Assembly (NCBI GenBank): GCA_020845755.1
Contig: JADLFE010000053.1
Location: forward strand, 1 to 37,218
From: Phycisphaerales bacterium
GTDB taxonomy: Bacteria > Planctomycetota > Phycisphaerae > Phycisphaerales > UBA1924
Reading direction: 5' to 3'
DNA length: 37,218 nt
This document shows, one piece after another, positions 15,881 to 24,562 of the stretch; position 1 is the stretch's first letter, and each line of letters opens with the position of its first letter. The notes beneath the pieces are model-generated. The model was not told the origin of the DNA and ran no database searches. It saw only the letters and a program-made list of their open reading frames with translations. A program made the translations under genes and the position numbers.

Positions 15881-18019
15881 CTACCGCCGCGACGAGCCGA
15901 CCGCCGCCCTCGCGCCGGCGAGCAGGCGATTCGTGCGAGCATCGCACAGGACGATCCAACGCTCCCGGTCGCTGAGCGCGTTCAATTGCGCGCTCAATCG
16001 GGAGAGCACGTCGGCGGCACTCGGGTCGTGGAGATCGGCCCGCACCATGCACTCCACGGCCATGGCGTCGAACCTGGCACGCGGCGCATTCGGCCATGCG
16101 CTGGCCGTCTGCCTCAGCACCTCCAGCGCCTCCTGGCCCTTGCCAAGCCGGTACAGGGCGAGCGCGTGGAGGGCGCCCAACTCGACCTGTGTGTCCTGAG
16201 ACCATCCCGGGTCACGCGCCGCAAGGATGGGCCCCAGTTCTTGGAGGGCCGCCGCGTAGCGGGCGGGAGGAAGTTGGGACTGCGAGAGCAGGTCACGCAC
16301 CTCCTCCATGCACCACAACCGGCTTTGTGCCCGCAGCCGAGCAACCTCCAGTGCCTGTGCATCGACCGCCTGACCACCCGAAGTCGTGATCGCCTGAACC
16401 ACTTCCGAGGGCAGCATCCCGCGGTACGACTCGACCCGTGCGAGTGCCCCATTCCACTGGTTGGGGTCGATTCTCAGCATTTCGGCGAACTGCACCGAAC
16501 TTGCCTGCTCCCCGTCGGTCCTTCGCTCCCGCCAGGGACCGATTCGTTGGCCGCTGGCATCGATGTCATGCACCAACACCTGGAGTGGTGTTGCGCCCAC
16601 TGCACTTCCGAGCGTGAAGATGAGCGTCGCAAAGACCCCCGGCTTGGGAGATGGTTCGACATCTCGCAGCGCCAACCCGATGATGCTGTGCTCGAATGGC
16701 TGGGCCAGGAAAAGTTCCGTCGACACGGTGTCGAGTCCCCCTCCACCGGCGATAGGGAAGAAGACCCCCTGCCGAGGGATGCGGCCCGCGTCCACCACCA
16801 TCAGGACGTTGGGGTTGATCATGGGTCCCTTGTTCGCCAACTGGGCCGGCTCCCATCCACGCATCGCGGCCAGCGTTTGGGGGAGGGCGTTGGATGCGGC
16901 CACCACAAACAGACGCTGCTGGTCCAGGCGTGCGTGGTAGATGTAACCCCGATTCCAGACCTCCCGCAGGACGTGGAACTTCGAGTCGTACACCCGAAGG
17001 ACCGCGGCCTCCCTGGCTTGGTGCCGTTCGAGCACGAGCAGTTCTTGACCGGCATTCTCGGCGGGCGGCAGCAGGTCGCACACCGTCGCTTCGACCAGGC
17101 GCGGCTCCGGGTCTTGGTTGAACCAGCGGCTGACCGAGGGGGGCACCGTCATGGCGGACTGCAGCCGCCTCGCTTGCCCATTTGAATCGATGAACTCAAA
17201 GACATTCCTCTCGCCGGGCACACTGGCCATCAGGGCGAAGAGGGAGGACCCGCTCCCCGCGTCGAATCGCTGGTAGATAGGCTTGGCATTCTCGTCCGCG
17301 GACAGGAAGCGCTGCACGGCGCTTGCGATCTGGTCTGGCGTGCTGCTGCGCAGCGGAGCCGGCTTGGCCATCGGGGTCATCTTCGCGATCAAGACTCCGA
17401 CGCCGACGCTGATCAAGATGATCGCCGTCATCTTGACACGGGGGAGCCACCGCTCCCTCAAGGACAACCGGCCGAGACTCGCCTGTGCGATCATCGGCCG
17501 GATACCCAACTCAAGCTTGTTGCCGCCCTTCACCAGCTCCATGACCCGGTCGGTCTCGATCCGGGCCCATTCGTCGCCTCGGGGCTCGCTCAGCGGCAGA
17601 GGCTGGCCGTCCGCCAGCAGGATGGCGTCCTCGGAGGGGCCGACGCCAAGCAGAAAGACAGCGTGGGTGCCATCGCTCCGCGGCTCCAGACGGATACTGC
17701 GGCCCCGGGGGCCGTACCACTCAAACCCCGCTGGCTCTGAGTCGTCCGGGAGCGCCAGATGCACAAGCGGGATCCGCTGCTCGTCGGCCGCCTTCGGCAA
17801 GCTATGAATCGCCTGCATCCACGGCCGCCACGCGAGCACCTCCTCCACGATACGGCGGGCGGGGTCGTCCCCGAGCGTCCCGTCGAAGTACGCCATGACC
17901 TTTTCGCGCGTGACCTCCGGGTGGAGATCCTCAATCTCCGACCATGTGATGGGTCGATCCCCAAACTGTGATTGCAGGTCCCCAGCACGGTGCTGTCGCG
18001 CTTCGATATCGCCTTCCAT
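15881..18019 (-). CDS. Single-pass membrane protein with anti-sigma-like N-terminus
   Basis: A 712-residue protein of unknown function. The first 60 residues (HPEVTREKVMAYFDG…) resemble the short helical N-terminus of anti-sigma/zinc-finger-less regulators. A single membrane helix sits at about 197-214 (TAIILISVGVGVLIA), followed by a large, presumably extracytoplasmic domain. The last 130 residues look like helical repeats (ALHALALYRLGKGQEALEVL), TPR-like. The ATG at 18019 is chosen for its AAGGAG site six bases upstream. A second ATG at 18043 overlaps the preceding stop but has no site. It is the last gene of a three-gene minus-strand module. A cell-envelope sensor or scaffold is possible. 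Confidence 0.7.
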   Translation of the reverse strand: MEGDIEARQHRAGDLQSQFGDRPITWSEIEDLHPEVTREKVMAYFDGTLGDDPARRIVEEVLAWRPWMQAIHSLPKAADEQRIPLVHLALPDDSEPAGFEWYGPRGRSIRLEPRSDGTHAVFLLGVGPSEDAILLADGQPLPLSEPRGDEWARIETDRVMELVKGGNKLELGIRPMIAQASLGRLSLRERWLPRVKMTAIILISVGVGVLIAKMTPMAKPAPLRSSTPDQIASAVQRFLSADENAKPIYQRFDAGSGSSLFALMASVPGERNVFEFIDSNGQARRLQSAMTVPPSVSRWFNQDPEPRLVEATVCDLLPPAENAGQELLVLERHQAREAAVLRVYDSKFHVLREVWNRGYIYHARLDQQRLFVVAASNALPQTLAAMRGWEPAQLANKGPMINPNVLMVVDAGRIPRQGVFFPIAGGGGLDTVSTELFLAQPFEHSIIGLALRDVEPSPKPGVFATLIFTLGSAVGATPLQVLVHDIDASGQRIGPWRERRTDGEQASSVQFAEMLRIDPNQWNGALARVESYRGMLPSEVVQAITTSGGQAVDAQALEVARLRAQSRLWCMEEVRDLLSQSQLPPARYAAALQELGPILAARDPGWSQDTQVELGALHALALYRLGKGQEALEVLRQTASAWPNAPRARFDAMAVECMVRADLHDPSAADVLSRLSAQLNALSDRERWIVLCDARTNRLLAGARAAVGSSRR

Positions 18020-18042
18020 CGGATTCTCCTTGGGCCAACCCA

Positions 18043-19332
18043 TCAGCGTTTGAGAAGATCTGTCCACTGATCGATGGTCCTGACGCTGTCACAGACTTGA
18101 GCGGTGGCCGTTCCCACCTCGTCGAACGAGACCTCGTGGCCCCCAACGACTCTCCGAACCAGGTGCTTGAATTCCGCGATGACATCCGCGGAGCCCAAGC
18201 GCGGCGGCGATGGCCCCTCGGTCGCTCGACTCTTACCACCCGCGAAGCACTGGGCCGCCCCGCGGCCGATCGCTCGAACAAGCAGCAGCGGTCCTTTCGG
18301 AATGGCCGCCCCATCGGCATCTGCGTTGAGCCGATGCATGACGTCATCGAGCAGGTCGTCGTCGCACCGCACCTCCGGCTCAAACGACTCAAGGACCCCG
18401 ACCAATCCGGCGGCGAACTGGCGCATGTACGATCTGAGATCGACTTCTGTCATCCCGCGGCGGAGCCCGGACTCAAGAGCCACCATGAAATTGGGGCCAA
18501 GAAGAGCCTTCATCGCATCCACGAAGGCGGGGATGACTCGGTTCCGCACAGAACACCAAGGACCGCTTGCGATGGCGTGCGGGCACAATCCTCCCAAGAT
18601 CAACAGGAGGGCGCCCGGACCGACGCGATCGTTCGCAAACTGCCTGACGCGATGAAGCCCAAGCGGGAAGAGTGGTCGGGCGGCGTATTCGCAAACCGAG
18701 TCGATCCAGCGAGAACTCAACTTATCATCCAGCGCCGTCAACGCCGCCTGGCGATCCGGCTCAAGCCGCTCCTGGCGCTGGGCCCGCCGGATCTCGTCGA
18801 TCGAACGTAGATGGGCCGCGGTGGTGAAGAAGGCAATGGCCGCATTCAGACCGAGCCGGGCGACCGGGGCCAGTCGTACGGCGAACTTCTGACTTTCCTG
18901 GGTGCGATCGATCGCGGAGTCGAAGAGGTCCTGGTCTGGGTCCCCAAGATTCCTTCGGACGGGCTTGCGAATCGATGCGGTAAGGAACGGCACGAGGCCA
19001 ATCGACACAGGGTCATCAACGCCCTGAATCACGCGTTGCACAACCGTCGCGACTACAAACATCGAGAAGCCCTCGCAGTCGTCGGCGCGGGAGCCATGTC
19101 CCATGAACCCCCCGGCCGCCGCCCTGAGTCCCGAGGGGCCATCGATCACGGCGCGTCGCAGGAGTTGCTTCGATTGCCCGGCCGCAACAACCAGGATTCT
19201 GCCTGAGATGTCCTTGGCCACCGGAGAGAGCCAGAGTTGGGCGATTGTCGAGTCTATCCACTCGTCGATTGTCGGGAGCAGTTCTGCGTTGCTACTTCTG
19301 CCCTCGAGCCACGCGCTGACAGTCTTGTTCAC
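18043..19332 (-). CDS. Unknown 429-residue protein of the three-gene module
   Basis: I do not recognise this protein. It is mostly helical, rich in Arg and Asp, with hydrophobic stretches around GALLLILGGLCPH and LVPFLTASI but no clear transmembrane helix and no catalytic motif I can name. It starts at GTG 19332 with GAGAGGA about ten bases upstream. It ends 23 bases before the downstream gene's preferred ATG, or overlaps its upstream ATG by one base (TGATG), so the two are cotranscribed. A cytoplasmic partner of the membrane protein is the simplest guess. Confidence 0.65.
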   Translation of the reverse strand: MNKTVSAWLEGRSSNAELLPTIDEWIDSTIAQLWLSPVAKDISGRILVVAAGQSKQLLRRAVIDGPSGLRAAAGGFMGHGSRADDCEGFSMFVVATVVQRVIQGVDDPVSIGLVPFLTASIRKPVRRNLGDPDQDLFDSAIDRTQESQKFAVRLAPVARLGLNAAIAFFTTAAHLRSIDEIRRAQRQERLEPDRQAALTALDDKLSSRWIDSVCEYAARPLFPLGLHRVRQFANDRVGPGALLLILGGLCPHAIASGPWCSVRNRVIPAFVDAMKALLGPNFMVALESGLRRGMTEVDLRSYMRQFAAGLVGVLESFEPEVRCDDDLLDDVMHRLNADADGAAIPKGPLLLVRAIGRGAAQCFAGGKSRATEGPSPPRLGSADVIAEFKHLVRRVVGGHEVSFDEVGTATAQVCDSVRTIDQWTDLLKR

Positions 19333-19450
19333 GGCGAGCGTCCTCTCTCTGAGCCCTTGGTTTGGACCAGCTATCTGTTAACGCTCGGGCGAGCCGAGTT
19401 TTTTTTCGAATAGTGCAAAAAATCTGTGGAGTGGCAAAGGCTGTGGCCAG

Positions 19451-20335
19451 CTATGTGGGCCCAAGACCCAGGGCTTGCCGAAACTCCTCATGGCTGAGAT
19501 CCCCGGATTGGAGGTTGTCTTTGACCGCCTTCAACGTGTCCGCGATCGTTTGAATCATGTAGCGCTGCACGGCCGGCTCGAGCTCCTCCTTGATGTTCTG
19601 CCGCACAGCCGCTGTTGCGAATTCTCTGAGCACGCCGGTGAGGTACGTCCGATCGATGCCGGAGGCGGGAACGGGCGCCGTCCGATTGGCAATCTCCTGC
19701 ATTCGAAGCGGGCGGGCAAGTATGCCCTCTGCATCGGTGTACTCGTCGCCATGCGGACGCGTACACACACTCTCCAAGCTGACGTGCTCGTCAGAATCTC
19801 GTGATTCCCTGAGGGCGACCTCGGAGTCGACCGTCCAGGCGCGCGCGCGATGCAGACGAGCATGACCAAGGCACTGTATCTGGAGTCGATAGTCGACGGG
19901 AGTCCTCCCTTCTTTCTCGAGCTGCTCGATAGTCGCCCAATTCGAGGGCGAGAACAACCCGATCACCAGTTCCAGACCTTCCATCGGTCGATCTCGTTGA
20001 TCGGGAGAAACCAGGGGCATGTAGCGGTAGAACAGCTGTCGGCATTCGTCGCTCGCGTCGATGATCGCGTCCAATTCGGCGTCGGCATACCTGTTGAATG
20101 CCCCGGTGAGTATCGAGTACTGCTTGGGCATCGGGAGGCCTGGGCCACTCTTGCTCGTGAGTCGCGCGATCATTGACAGAAGTGTGAACATCTGCTCCGG
20201 TTGCGGATACGCGGATCTCGACACCACCACGACCTCTTGGTCGGGCGGCCCCCGCTCTCGAGGCAGCGGCTTGCGGTAGACATGATTAGGTACGACCGGC
20301 GTGTAGCCGGGAACGGTCAGGGTGGAATGTGTCAT
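19451..20335 (-). CDS. Unknown 294-residue protein, first gene of the module
   Basis: The family is unknown. The sequence is helical and polar, with PxxNHVYRK near the start and a helical C-terminus (YMIQTIADTLKAVKDN…SHEEFRQALGLG). I place the start at ATG 20335. A GTG at 20356 with a nearby GAAGAG is an alternative that adds seven residues. A 118-base gap separates it from the next gene, so the two need not be in one transcript. The divergent + strand operon starts 250 bases away, so the gap between them probably holds both promoters. Confidence 0.6.
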   Translation of the reverse strand: MTHSTLTVPGYTPVVPNHVYRKPLPRERGPPDQEVVVVSRSAYPQPEQMFTLLSMIARLTSKSGPGLPMPKQYSILTGAFNRYADAELDAIIDASDECRQLFYRYMPLVSPDQRDRPMEGLELVIGLFSPSNWATIEQLEKEGRTPVDYRLQIQCLGHARLHRARAWTVDSEVALRESRDSDEHVSLESVCTRPHGDEYTDAEGILARPLRMQEIANRTAPVPASGIDRTYLTGVLREFATAAVRQNIKEELEPAVQRYMIQTIADTLKAVKDNLQSGDLSHEEFRQALGLGPT

Positions 20336-20383
20336 ACTCGACCAGGAGTGACACACTCTTCATAAAGGTTTCGTTCCGCGGCG

Positions 20384-20409
20384 CCCGCGCGCCTCGGCGC
20401 AGTTTTTTT
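20384..20409 (+). promoter_or_regulatory. Possible leader hairpin with T7 tract
   Basis: A short stem gcgcc/ggcgc with a ten-base loop is followed two bases later by seven T's (20403-20409). It lies 180 bases upstream of the first + strand gene of the recombinase operon, with no + strand gene before it. It may be a leader attenuator or a chance terminator-like hairpin. The rest of 20336-20587 shows no gene. Confidence 0.3.
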
Positions 20410-20587
20410 CATGGGTAGCGCTCAAAGCCCCCTGGCACGAGCGATAGGGTGTGAAGGCTCTCGCGGCTGCCGAGTCAAGACCACTTTCCAGCATCTCGCG
20501 GCAGTTCGGCGAGCCCAGCCAAAACAGTCAGTGCAGTTCGACCGCACTCGAGGGTGCGGGCGGTCGCTGGCGCGCACGGAGGTACCC

Positions 20588-20770
20588 ATGAGTCGCCCCA
20601 ACCTCTCCTCGTCCGGTTGGCGTGCGATCGGAGCCACCCGGCGGCTGACCTCACTTTTCGTGGGCTGGGCGCTGCTCTCGGCGGCGGCGCTCTCGACGTT
20701 CACCGTCTTCTGGCTCTGCATCCGGATCGCCGGGTTCGTGTGGCGCACCTTCTTGAGGAGTCCCTGGTGA
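20588..20770 (+). CDS. Tiny membrane protein, first gene of the recombinase operon
   Basis: A 60-residue protein with one long hydrophobic stretch (LFVGWALLSAAALSTFTVFWLCIRIAGFVW), enough for one or two membrane helices, and a basic tail. The ATG has a strong GGAGGT site four bases upstream; its frame is open upstream to 20411, but the composition there is unlike a gene. Its stop overlaps the next ATG (TGATG). No known family. It is one of five tiny membrane proteins in this operon. Confidence 0.65.
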   Translation: MSRPNLSSSGWRAIGATRRLTSLFVGWALLSAAALSTFTVFWLCIRIAGFVWRTFLRSPW

Positions 20771-21216
20771 TGAACGGCAAGCAACCCCAACGCGATCGCG
20801 GCCCCGCTCCGGTCCGCCGCGAGGTCAAGGCGGTGCGCAAGGGAGACCCGGCCAACGGCCAATACCTTGAACTGGGCCGCGAACAACTGGCCGTGCTCTT
20901 CCCAGGGGGAAGGGTGGATCAGTTCGACGTTGCCCCCGAGGAATTTGCCTGCGGGTGCGATCCCCACGAGCGATCCGCGGGGCTGAGGTGTGGTCGGTGT
21001 CAGCGCCCTTGCTGCGTGGAATGTCCTCGCTCGGGCTACTCGAGCGCCGACGGGCAGCCGCTCTGCGGCGAATGCAGCCGGCACCTGCTCGGTCGAGACG
21101 GCCGCCTCCGCCGCGTGAGCGTCGACCAGGCCGCCGAGTGGCGCTGGACCCGCGGTGTGCGCCGGGTCGTGCGTGCCCTCCTGTCTCCCTTCGTCCGCTT
21201 GGAAGAGGCACCATGA
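20770..21216 (+). CDS. Cys-rich zinc-binding protein
   Basis: A 148-residue protein whose centre carries about nine Cys and two His in the pattern CxCDPHE…LRCGRCQRPCCVECP…CGEC (residues about 60-105). This is typical of treble-clef or B-box-like zinc fingers that mediate protein contacts. The N-terminal 50 residues are basic. Its ATG overlaps the previous stop (TGATG), and its stop overlaps the ATPase start (ATGA), so the three are translationally coupled. Likely an adaptor for the ATPase; no enzyme motif is seen. Confidence 0.75.
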   Translation: MNGKQPQRDRGPAPVRREVKAVRKGDPANGQYLELGREQLAVLFPGGRVDQFDVAPEEFACGCDPHERSAGLRCGRCQRPCCVECPRSGYSSADGQPLCGECSRHLLGRDGRLRRVSVDQAAEWRWTRGVRRVVRALLSPFVRLEEAP

Positions 21217-22919
21217 ACTGGGATGGCATTCCAACTCTCGATCTATCCAGGGCCCGAGCCATCCGTGAGGCCAGGGAAGCAGGCGCCCTGTGCGGATCGC
21301 TGGCACGATCGAGCCTTCGCGCCCTGCTCGGCGGCTACGGCACCGACCTGGACGCACGGATCGTGTCGGGGCGCATCGCCCGGCACCAAATACGGTCGGA
21401 GCTCGGCTGGACCGAACCGTTCGGACCACCGCAATTGGCAGCCTCTGGCCTGGCGATCGGCCAGGACCGGCGCGGTCGCTGGATCTATCAGCGGTACGAC
21501 CGTCTTGACGGTCACTGGGCCATCGTTGGGTCGACAGGTTCCGGGAAGAGTTCGTTGGTGGTCCCGTGGCTGACACAGCTCGTTGGGCTGGATGCTGGGC
21601 TTTGCGCCTTCGACAGCTACAAGACCGAGCTGCGCCGCATGCTCCCGCTTGCGGCGCAGTTCGATCAGGAGGTCATCATCTTGCGGGCCGGGGATGAGCG
21701 CATCAACGTCCTGGACCCCGATGGCTGCGACCCGCGCGGGTATCTCCCGCTCATCGCGCAGCTGCTCGCACGCGTGCTGGGGTTGCCGCCCGTCGCGACG
21801 ATGCTGCTTCAGCGCGTGCTCTTTGCCACGTACACCCAGCGCGGAGCCTGGGGCGGACAAGGCAGCCCGTGCCTCCTGGACGCGTACGAGATCGCGCGCA
21901 CCGAGATGGCCGACGCCAATCACGCGGCCCGGGAAACCCTGCTGGCCCGGTTCTCCTCGCTCCTGACTTCACTTCCGCATGGCCGCGGCATCCGCCGGGG
22001 CTGGCCGAGCCGCGAGCTTGAGAGGTTCAAGATGGTCGTCGAACTCCGCTGCGCCGCGGCGACCGCTCGTGAGCTCCGCATCCTGCACACGCTCCAGCAC
22101 ACCATGCACCGGCGCAACGAAGGACGCGAGGCCCCGCGGCCACTGCACCTGGTCATCGACGATGCCCAGCGATTCCTGACCGGCTCGGGCACCGGGTCGA
22201 GCGAGCTCACGCCCCTGGCCGAGAGCCTGGGGCTCGTTCGCAGTTCGGGTCTCAACATCTGGGCGCTGTTCCAGAGCCTCCATGGGGTCGACCCCGCCGT
22301 TCTGGCGAACTTGAACAACAAGGTCTTCGGACGCCTGGGTTCCGCCCACGACTGGAGCCGCGCGACGGCGGAGCTCTTCCTCAATCCCGATCAAGAGCGA
22401 TGGGCCCGCCGGAACCTCGGGCCGGGGACCTTCTTGGCCCAGCTTGCGCACGGGTGGCGGTCTCCATTCGTTCTCCGCATGCCCCGCGCCACGCTGCCGC
22501 CTCCCCCGAGCGATGAGCTCGTCGTGGCAAGCCAGGCACCGCTTGCGAAGTTGGCGGTGGATGAGGCCACCGAATACCGGGACTGGTCCCCCGTGCCGTG
22601 CATCAAACTCTCGTCGGATGAGCCCGAGCGTGAGGCGGAGCCGACCGCCTCCGGCGCTCCGACGCTGGATGAGTCTTCGCTGCGATTCCTCGCCGCCATC
22701 CACGATCATGCGGGAGAGCCGAGCTCGAGCTACCCGGGCCGTGCGGGCCTGAGCCCGCGTCGTGCCCGCCCGATCCGTGATCAGCTGGTCGCTGACGGGT
22801 TGATCCGCATCTCGGAAGTGCAGACCACTCCCCGGGGACGCCCGTCGATCCTCTTGGAATTGACCGACCTGGGTGTTCGCGCGCTGACGGAGTGGCGCAG
22901 GGCTGGAGGCACGCCATGA
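21213..22919 (+). CDS. FtsK/HerA/TraG-type ATPase with C-terminal winged helix
   Basis: A 568-residue P-loop ATPase. It has Walker A GSTGSGKSS (106-114), Walker B LHLVIDDAQRF (312-322) with two acidic residues, and a glutamine-containing sensor (WALFQSLHG). The last 75 residues form a winged helix of MarR/ArsR type (LSPRRARPIRDQLVADGLI, with GRPSI as the wing), presumably DNA-binding. The arrangement resembles DNA-pumping ATPases of conjugation, plasmid partition or HerA defence complexes. The ATG at 21213 overlaps the preceding stop by 4 bp. The neighbouring nuclease-like gene and recombinase suggest it moves or processes DNA, possibly of the element itself. Confidence 0.8.
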   Translation: MNWDGIPTLDLSRARAIREAREAGALCGSLARSSLRALLGGYGTDLDARIVSGRIARHQIRSELGWTEPFGPPQLAASGLAIGQDRRGRWIYQRYDRLDGHWAIVGSTGSGKSSLVVPWLTQLVGLDAGLCAFDSYKTELRRMLPLAAQFDQEVIILRAGDERINVLDPDGCDPRGYLPLIAQLLARVLGLPPVATMLLQRVLFATYTQRGAWGGQGSPCLLDAYEIARTEMADANHAARETLLARFSSLLTSLPHGRGIRRGWPSRELERFKMVVELRCAAATARELRILHTLQHTMHRRNEGREAPRPLHLVIDDAQRFLTGSGTGSSELTPLAESLGLVRSSGLNIWALFQSLHGVDPAVLANLNNKVFGRLGSAHDWSRATAELFLNPDQERWARRNLGPGTFLAQLAHGWRSPFVLRMPRATLPPPPSDELVVASQAPLAKLAVDEATEYRDWSPVPCIKLSSDEPEREAEPTASGAPTLDESSLRFLAAIHDHAGEPSSSYPGRAGLSPRRARPIRDQLVADGLIRISEVQTTPRGRPSILLELTDLGVRALTEWRRAGGTP

Positions 22920-23371
22920 CCCGGGGGAGTTCCATCCACAACGAGATCATGGTGCGGCGGCTTCTCCGGGCCCTGACCACGACCGGCGCGCGGGTGCGCG
23001 TGGAGGCCTATCTGGGCCCGAACGTCGGCTACGCCGATCTACTGGCGGAGCTTGGCCCCCTTCGGGTCGTGATCGAGGCGGAGCGCACACACCGCCGAGT
23101 GCGTGCCGACATGGCAAAGGCACGGGCCATCGGCGCGACGCACCTGATCATCGCAACTCCCACCTCTCGGGTCGCCGCATCCGTGCTTCGTCAGCTCCAG
23201 GGTGGGAAAAAAAGTCCGGGAGATCCCCGCCTTGTTGTTCGCCCGCTGGCCCTTGCAGCACAAGCACTTACGGAGTTGTTTTCCAGAATTCCCGGCGGCG
23301 GATGTGGGGCGGAAATCAGTGCGATCAATCCGGCACCGTCGTCGTGCCCCCTCGAGCGGAGGGCACCATGA
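22916..23371 (+). CDS. PD-(D/E)XK nuclease-like protein
   Basis: A 151-residue protein with the outline of a restriction-endonuclease fold. An N-terminal helix with NEIMVRRLL is followed by YADLLAEL (Asp of the motif), a strand VVIEAE (E-x-E in place of the usual E-x-K), and a helix-strand stretch ending in HLIIATP. Several HerA-linked nucleases have this shape. The missing lysine may be replaced by the following Arg, or the protein may be inactive. It overlaps the ATPase and the kinase by 4 bp on each side, so it is probably part of the same complex. The call is inference from the pattern. Confidence 0.55.
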   Translation: MTRGSSIHNEIMVRRLLRALTTTGARVRVEAYLGPNVGYADLLAELGPLRVVIEAERTHRRVRADMAKARAIGATHLIIATPTSRVAASVLRQLQGGKKSPGDPRLVVRPLALAAQALTELFSRIPGGGCGAEISAINPAPSSCPLERRAP

Positions 23372-24549
23372 AACTCCCAACCCTGGGTTCGACCATGGCA
23401 TCGCGTTACCGCATCGACGATCTCCTGGCCATGGGCGGCCAGGCCATGATCGCCAGGGCGACGGACCTGGTGACCGGTGACACGGTCGTTGCGCGACGCC
23501 AAATGTCATGCCCGGAAGACGCGAGCTATGCGGAGGACTCACGCCGCTTTGCCGAGATCGCCTCGATCCGTGTGTGGCACCCGCACGTGGTGCAGACACT
23601 GACCGCATTTCAAGACGATGGCCAGTGGGTCCACATCCTGAATTTCGTGGCCGGGCGAGAGCTGGGCTGCATCCTCGCCGAAGAAGGCCATTTGCCGGTA
23701 CGGAAGGCGGTCAGGATCTTGAGCCAAGCCGCCGGAGGCGTCGAGTCACTCCACGCGCATGGCGTCATTCATCGCGACCTCAAACCCTCCAACGTTCTGG
23801 TGGATGAGCACGAGCACGCGACGGTCATCGACCTTGGGATCTGCAAGCGGCGTCACGGCACAACCTTGACCCGAACGGGAACGTACCTCGGCACGGTCGG
23901 GTACAGCGCACCGGAGCAGGTCGCTGACTCGTCGGCGTGCGATGAGCGGACCGACGTGTTTGCCCTTGGGTGCATTCTGTATGAGTGCCTCACCGGCCAG
24001 CGCCCCTTCACGGCCACGACCCCCGAGGACTACCAACGCGAGCTGAACAGCGAGGCACCACTGCCGGCTCAACTCCGAGCCCCCGGGGTGCCCGGATCAC
24101 TGAGCGACCTGTGCGCGTCCGCCATGGCGGTGCGGCCGGGCGATCGGCCCGCCACGGTCGCAGAGTTTCGCAGAGGTCTCACGGGCGACTCGCCCGCGGC
24201 ATGTGCAGGCCTGATCGAACGTTGCTTGGCGTGTGGTGGGCGATGTGATCACGCGATCGCCTGTTCCAGGTGCGGGCGGGAATTCTCCAGCGCCGGACTC
24301 CACGTCATCTCCGGACCGGCGCGAGATCAGACGTTCCGGTTCCCGGTCGGCACCTATGAGCTCGGGCGCGATCAACTGAACCCGGGGGATCGCACGATCT
24401 CACGCCGCCTGTGGCGCGTGCAGGCCTTCAACCGCTCCGCTCTCGTCACCCTTCTCACCGAGCCGTTCCCGACGCCCCGCTTTGTCGCGGATGGTGAGCT
24501 GATTCACGTGGGTGGCAGTATTGCGCGAATGTCTCAGTCGGGTTTCTGA
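23368..24549 (+). CDS. Ser/Thr kinase with zinc ribbon and FHA-like tail
   Basis: A 393-residue eukaryote-type protein kinase. HRDLKPSN (135-142, catalytic Asp137) and the APE-like SAPEQ are present. Two features are unusual: VAIK reads VARR (Arg44 instead of the ATP-binding Lys), and DFG is DLG (155-157). Downstream are a C-x2-C…C-x2-C zinc ribbon (CLACGG…CSRCG, about 280-298) and an FHA-like β region with GRDQLNPGDRTISRR, the GR…S/R signature that binds phosphothreonine. Kinase, FHA and the adjacent vWA protein are a classic signalling set. It probably phosphorylates the operon's own proteins, unless the Lys change has killed activity. The ATG overlaps the nuclease-like stop. Confidence 0.8.
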   Translation: MKLPTLGSTMASRYRIDDLLAMGGQAMIARATDLVTGDTVVARRQMSCPEDASYAEDSRRFAEIASIRVWHPHVVQTLTAFQDDGQWVHILNFVAGRELGCILAEEGHLPVRKAVRILSQAAGGVESLHAHGVIHRDLKPSNVLVDEHEHATVIDLGICKRRHGTTLTRTGTYLGTVGYSAPEQVADSSACDERTDVFALGCILYECLTGQRPFTATTPEDYQRELNSEAPLPAQLRAPGVPGSLSDLCASAMAVRPGDRPATVAEFRRGLTGDSPAACAGLIERCLACGGRCDHAIACSRCGREFSSAGLHVISGPARDQTFRFPVGTYELGRDQLNPGDRTISRRLWRVQAFNRSALVTLLTEPFPTPRFVADGELIHVGGSIARMSQSGF

Positions 24550-24562
24550 ACAGGAGGATCGC

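Noticed and set aside
15986..17185. 399-residue open frame on the + strand
   Set aside because: It is antisense to the single-pass membrane protein gene, is rich in Pro, Arg and His, and has no ribosome-binding site or domain.
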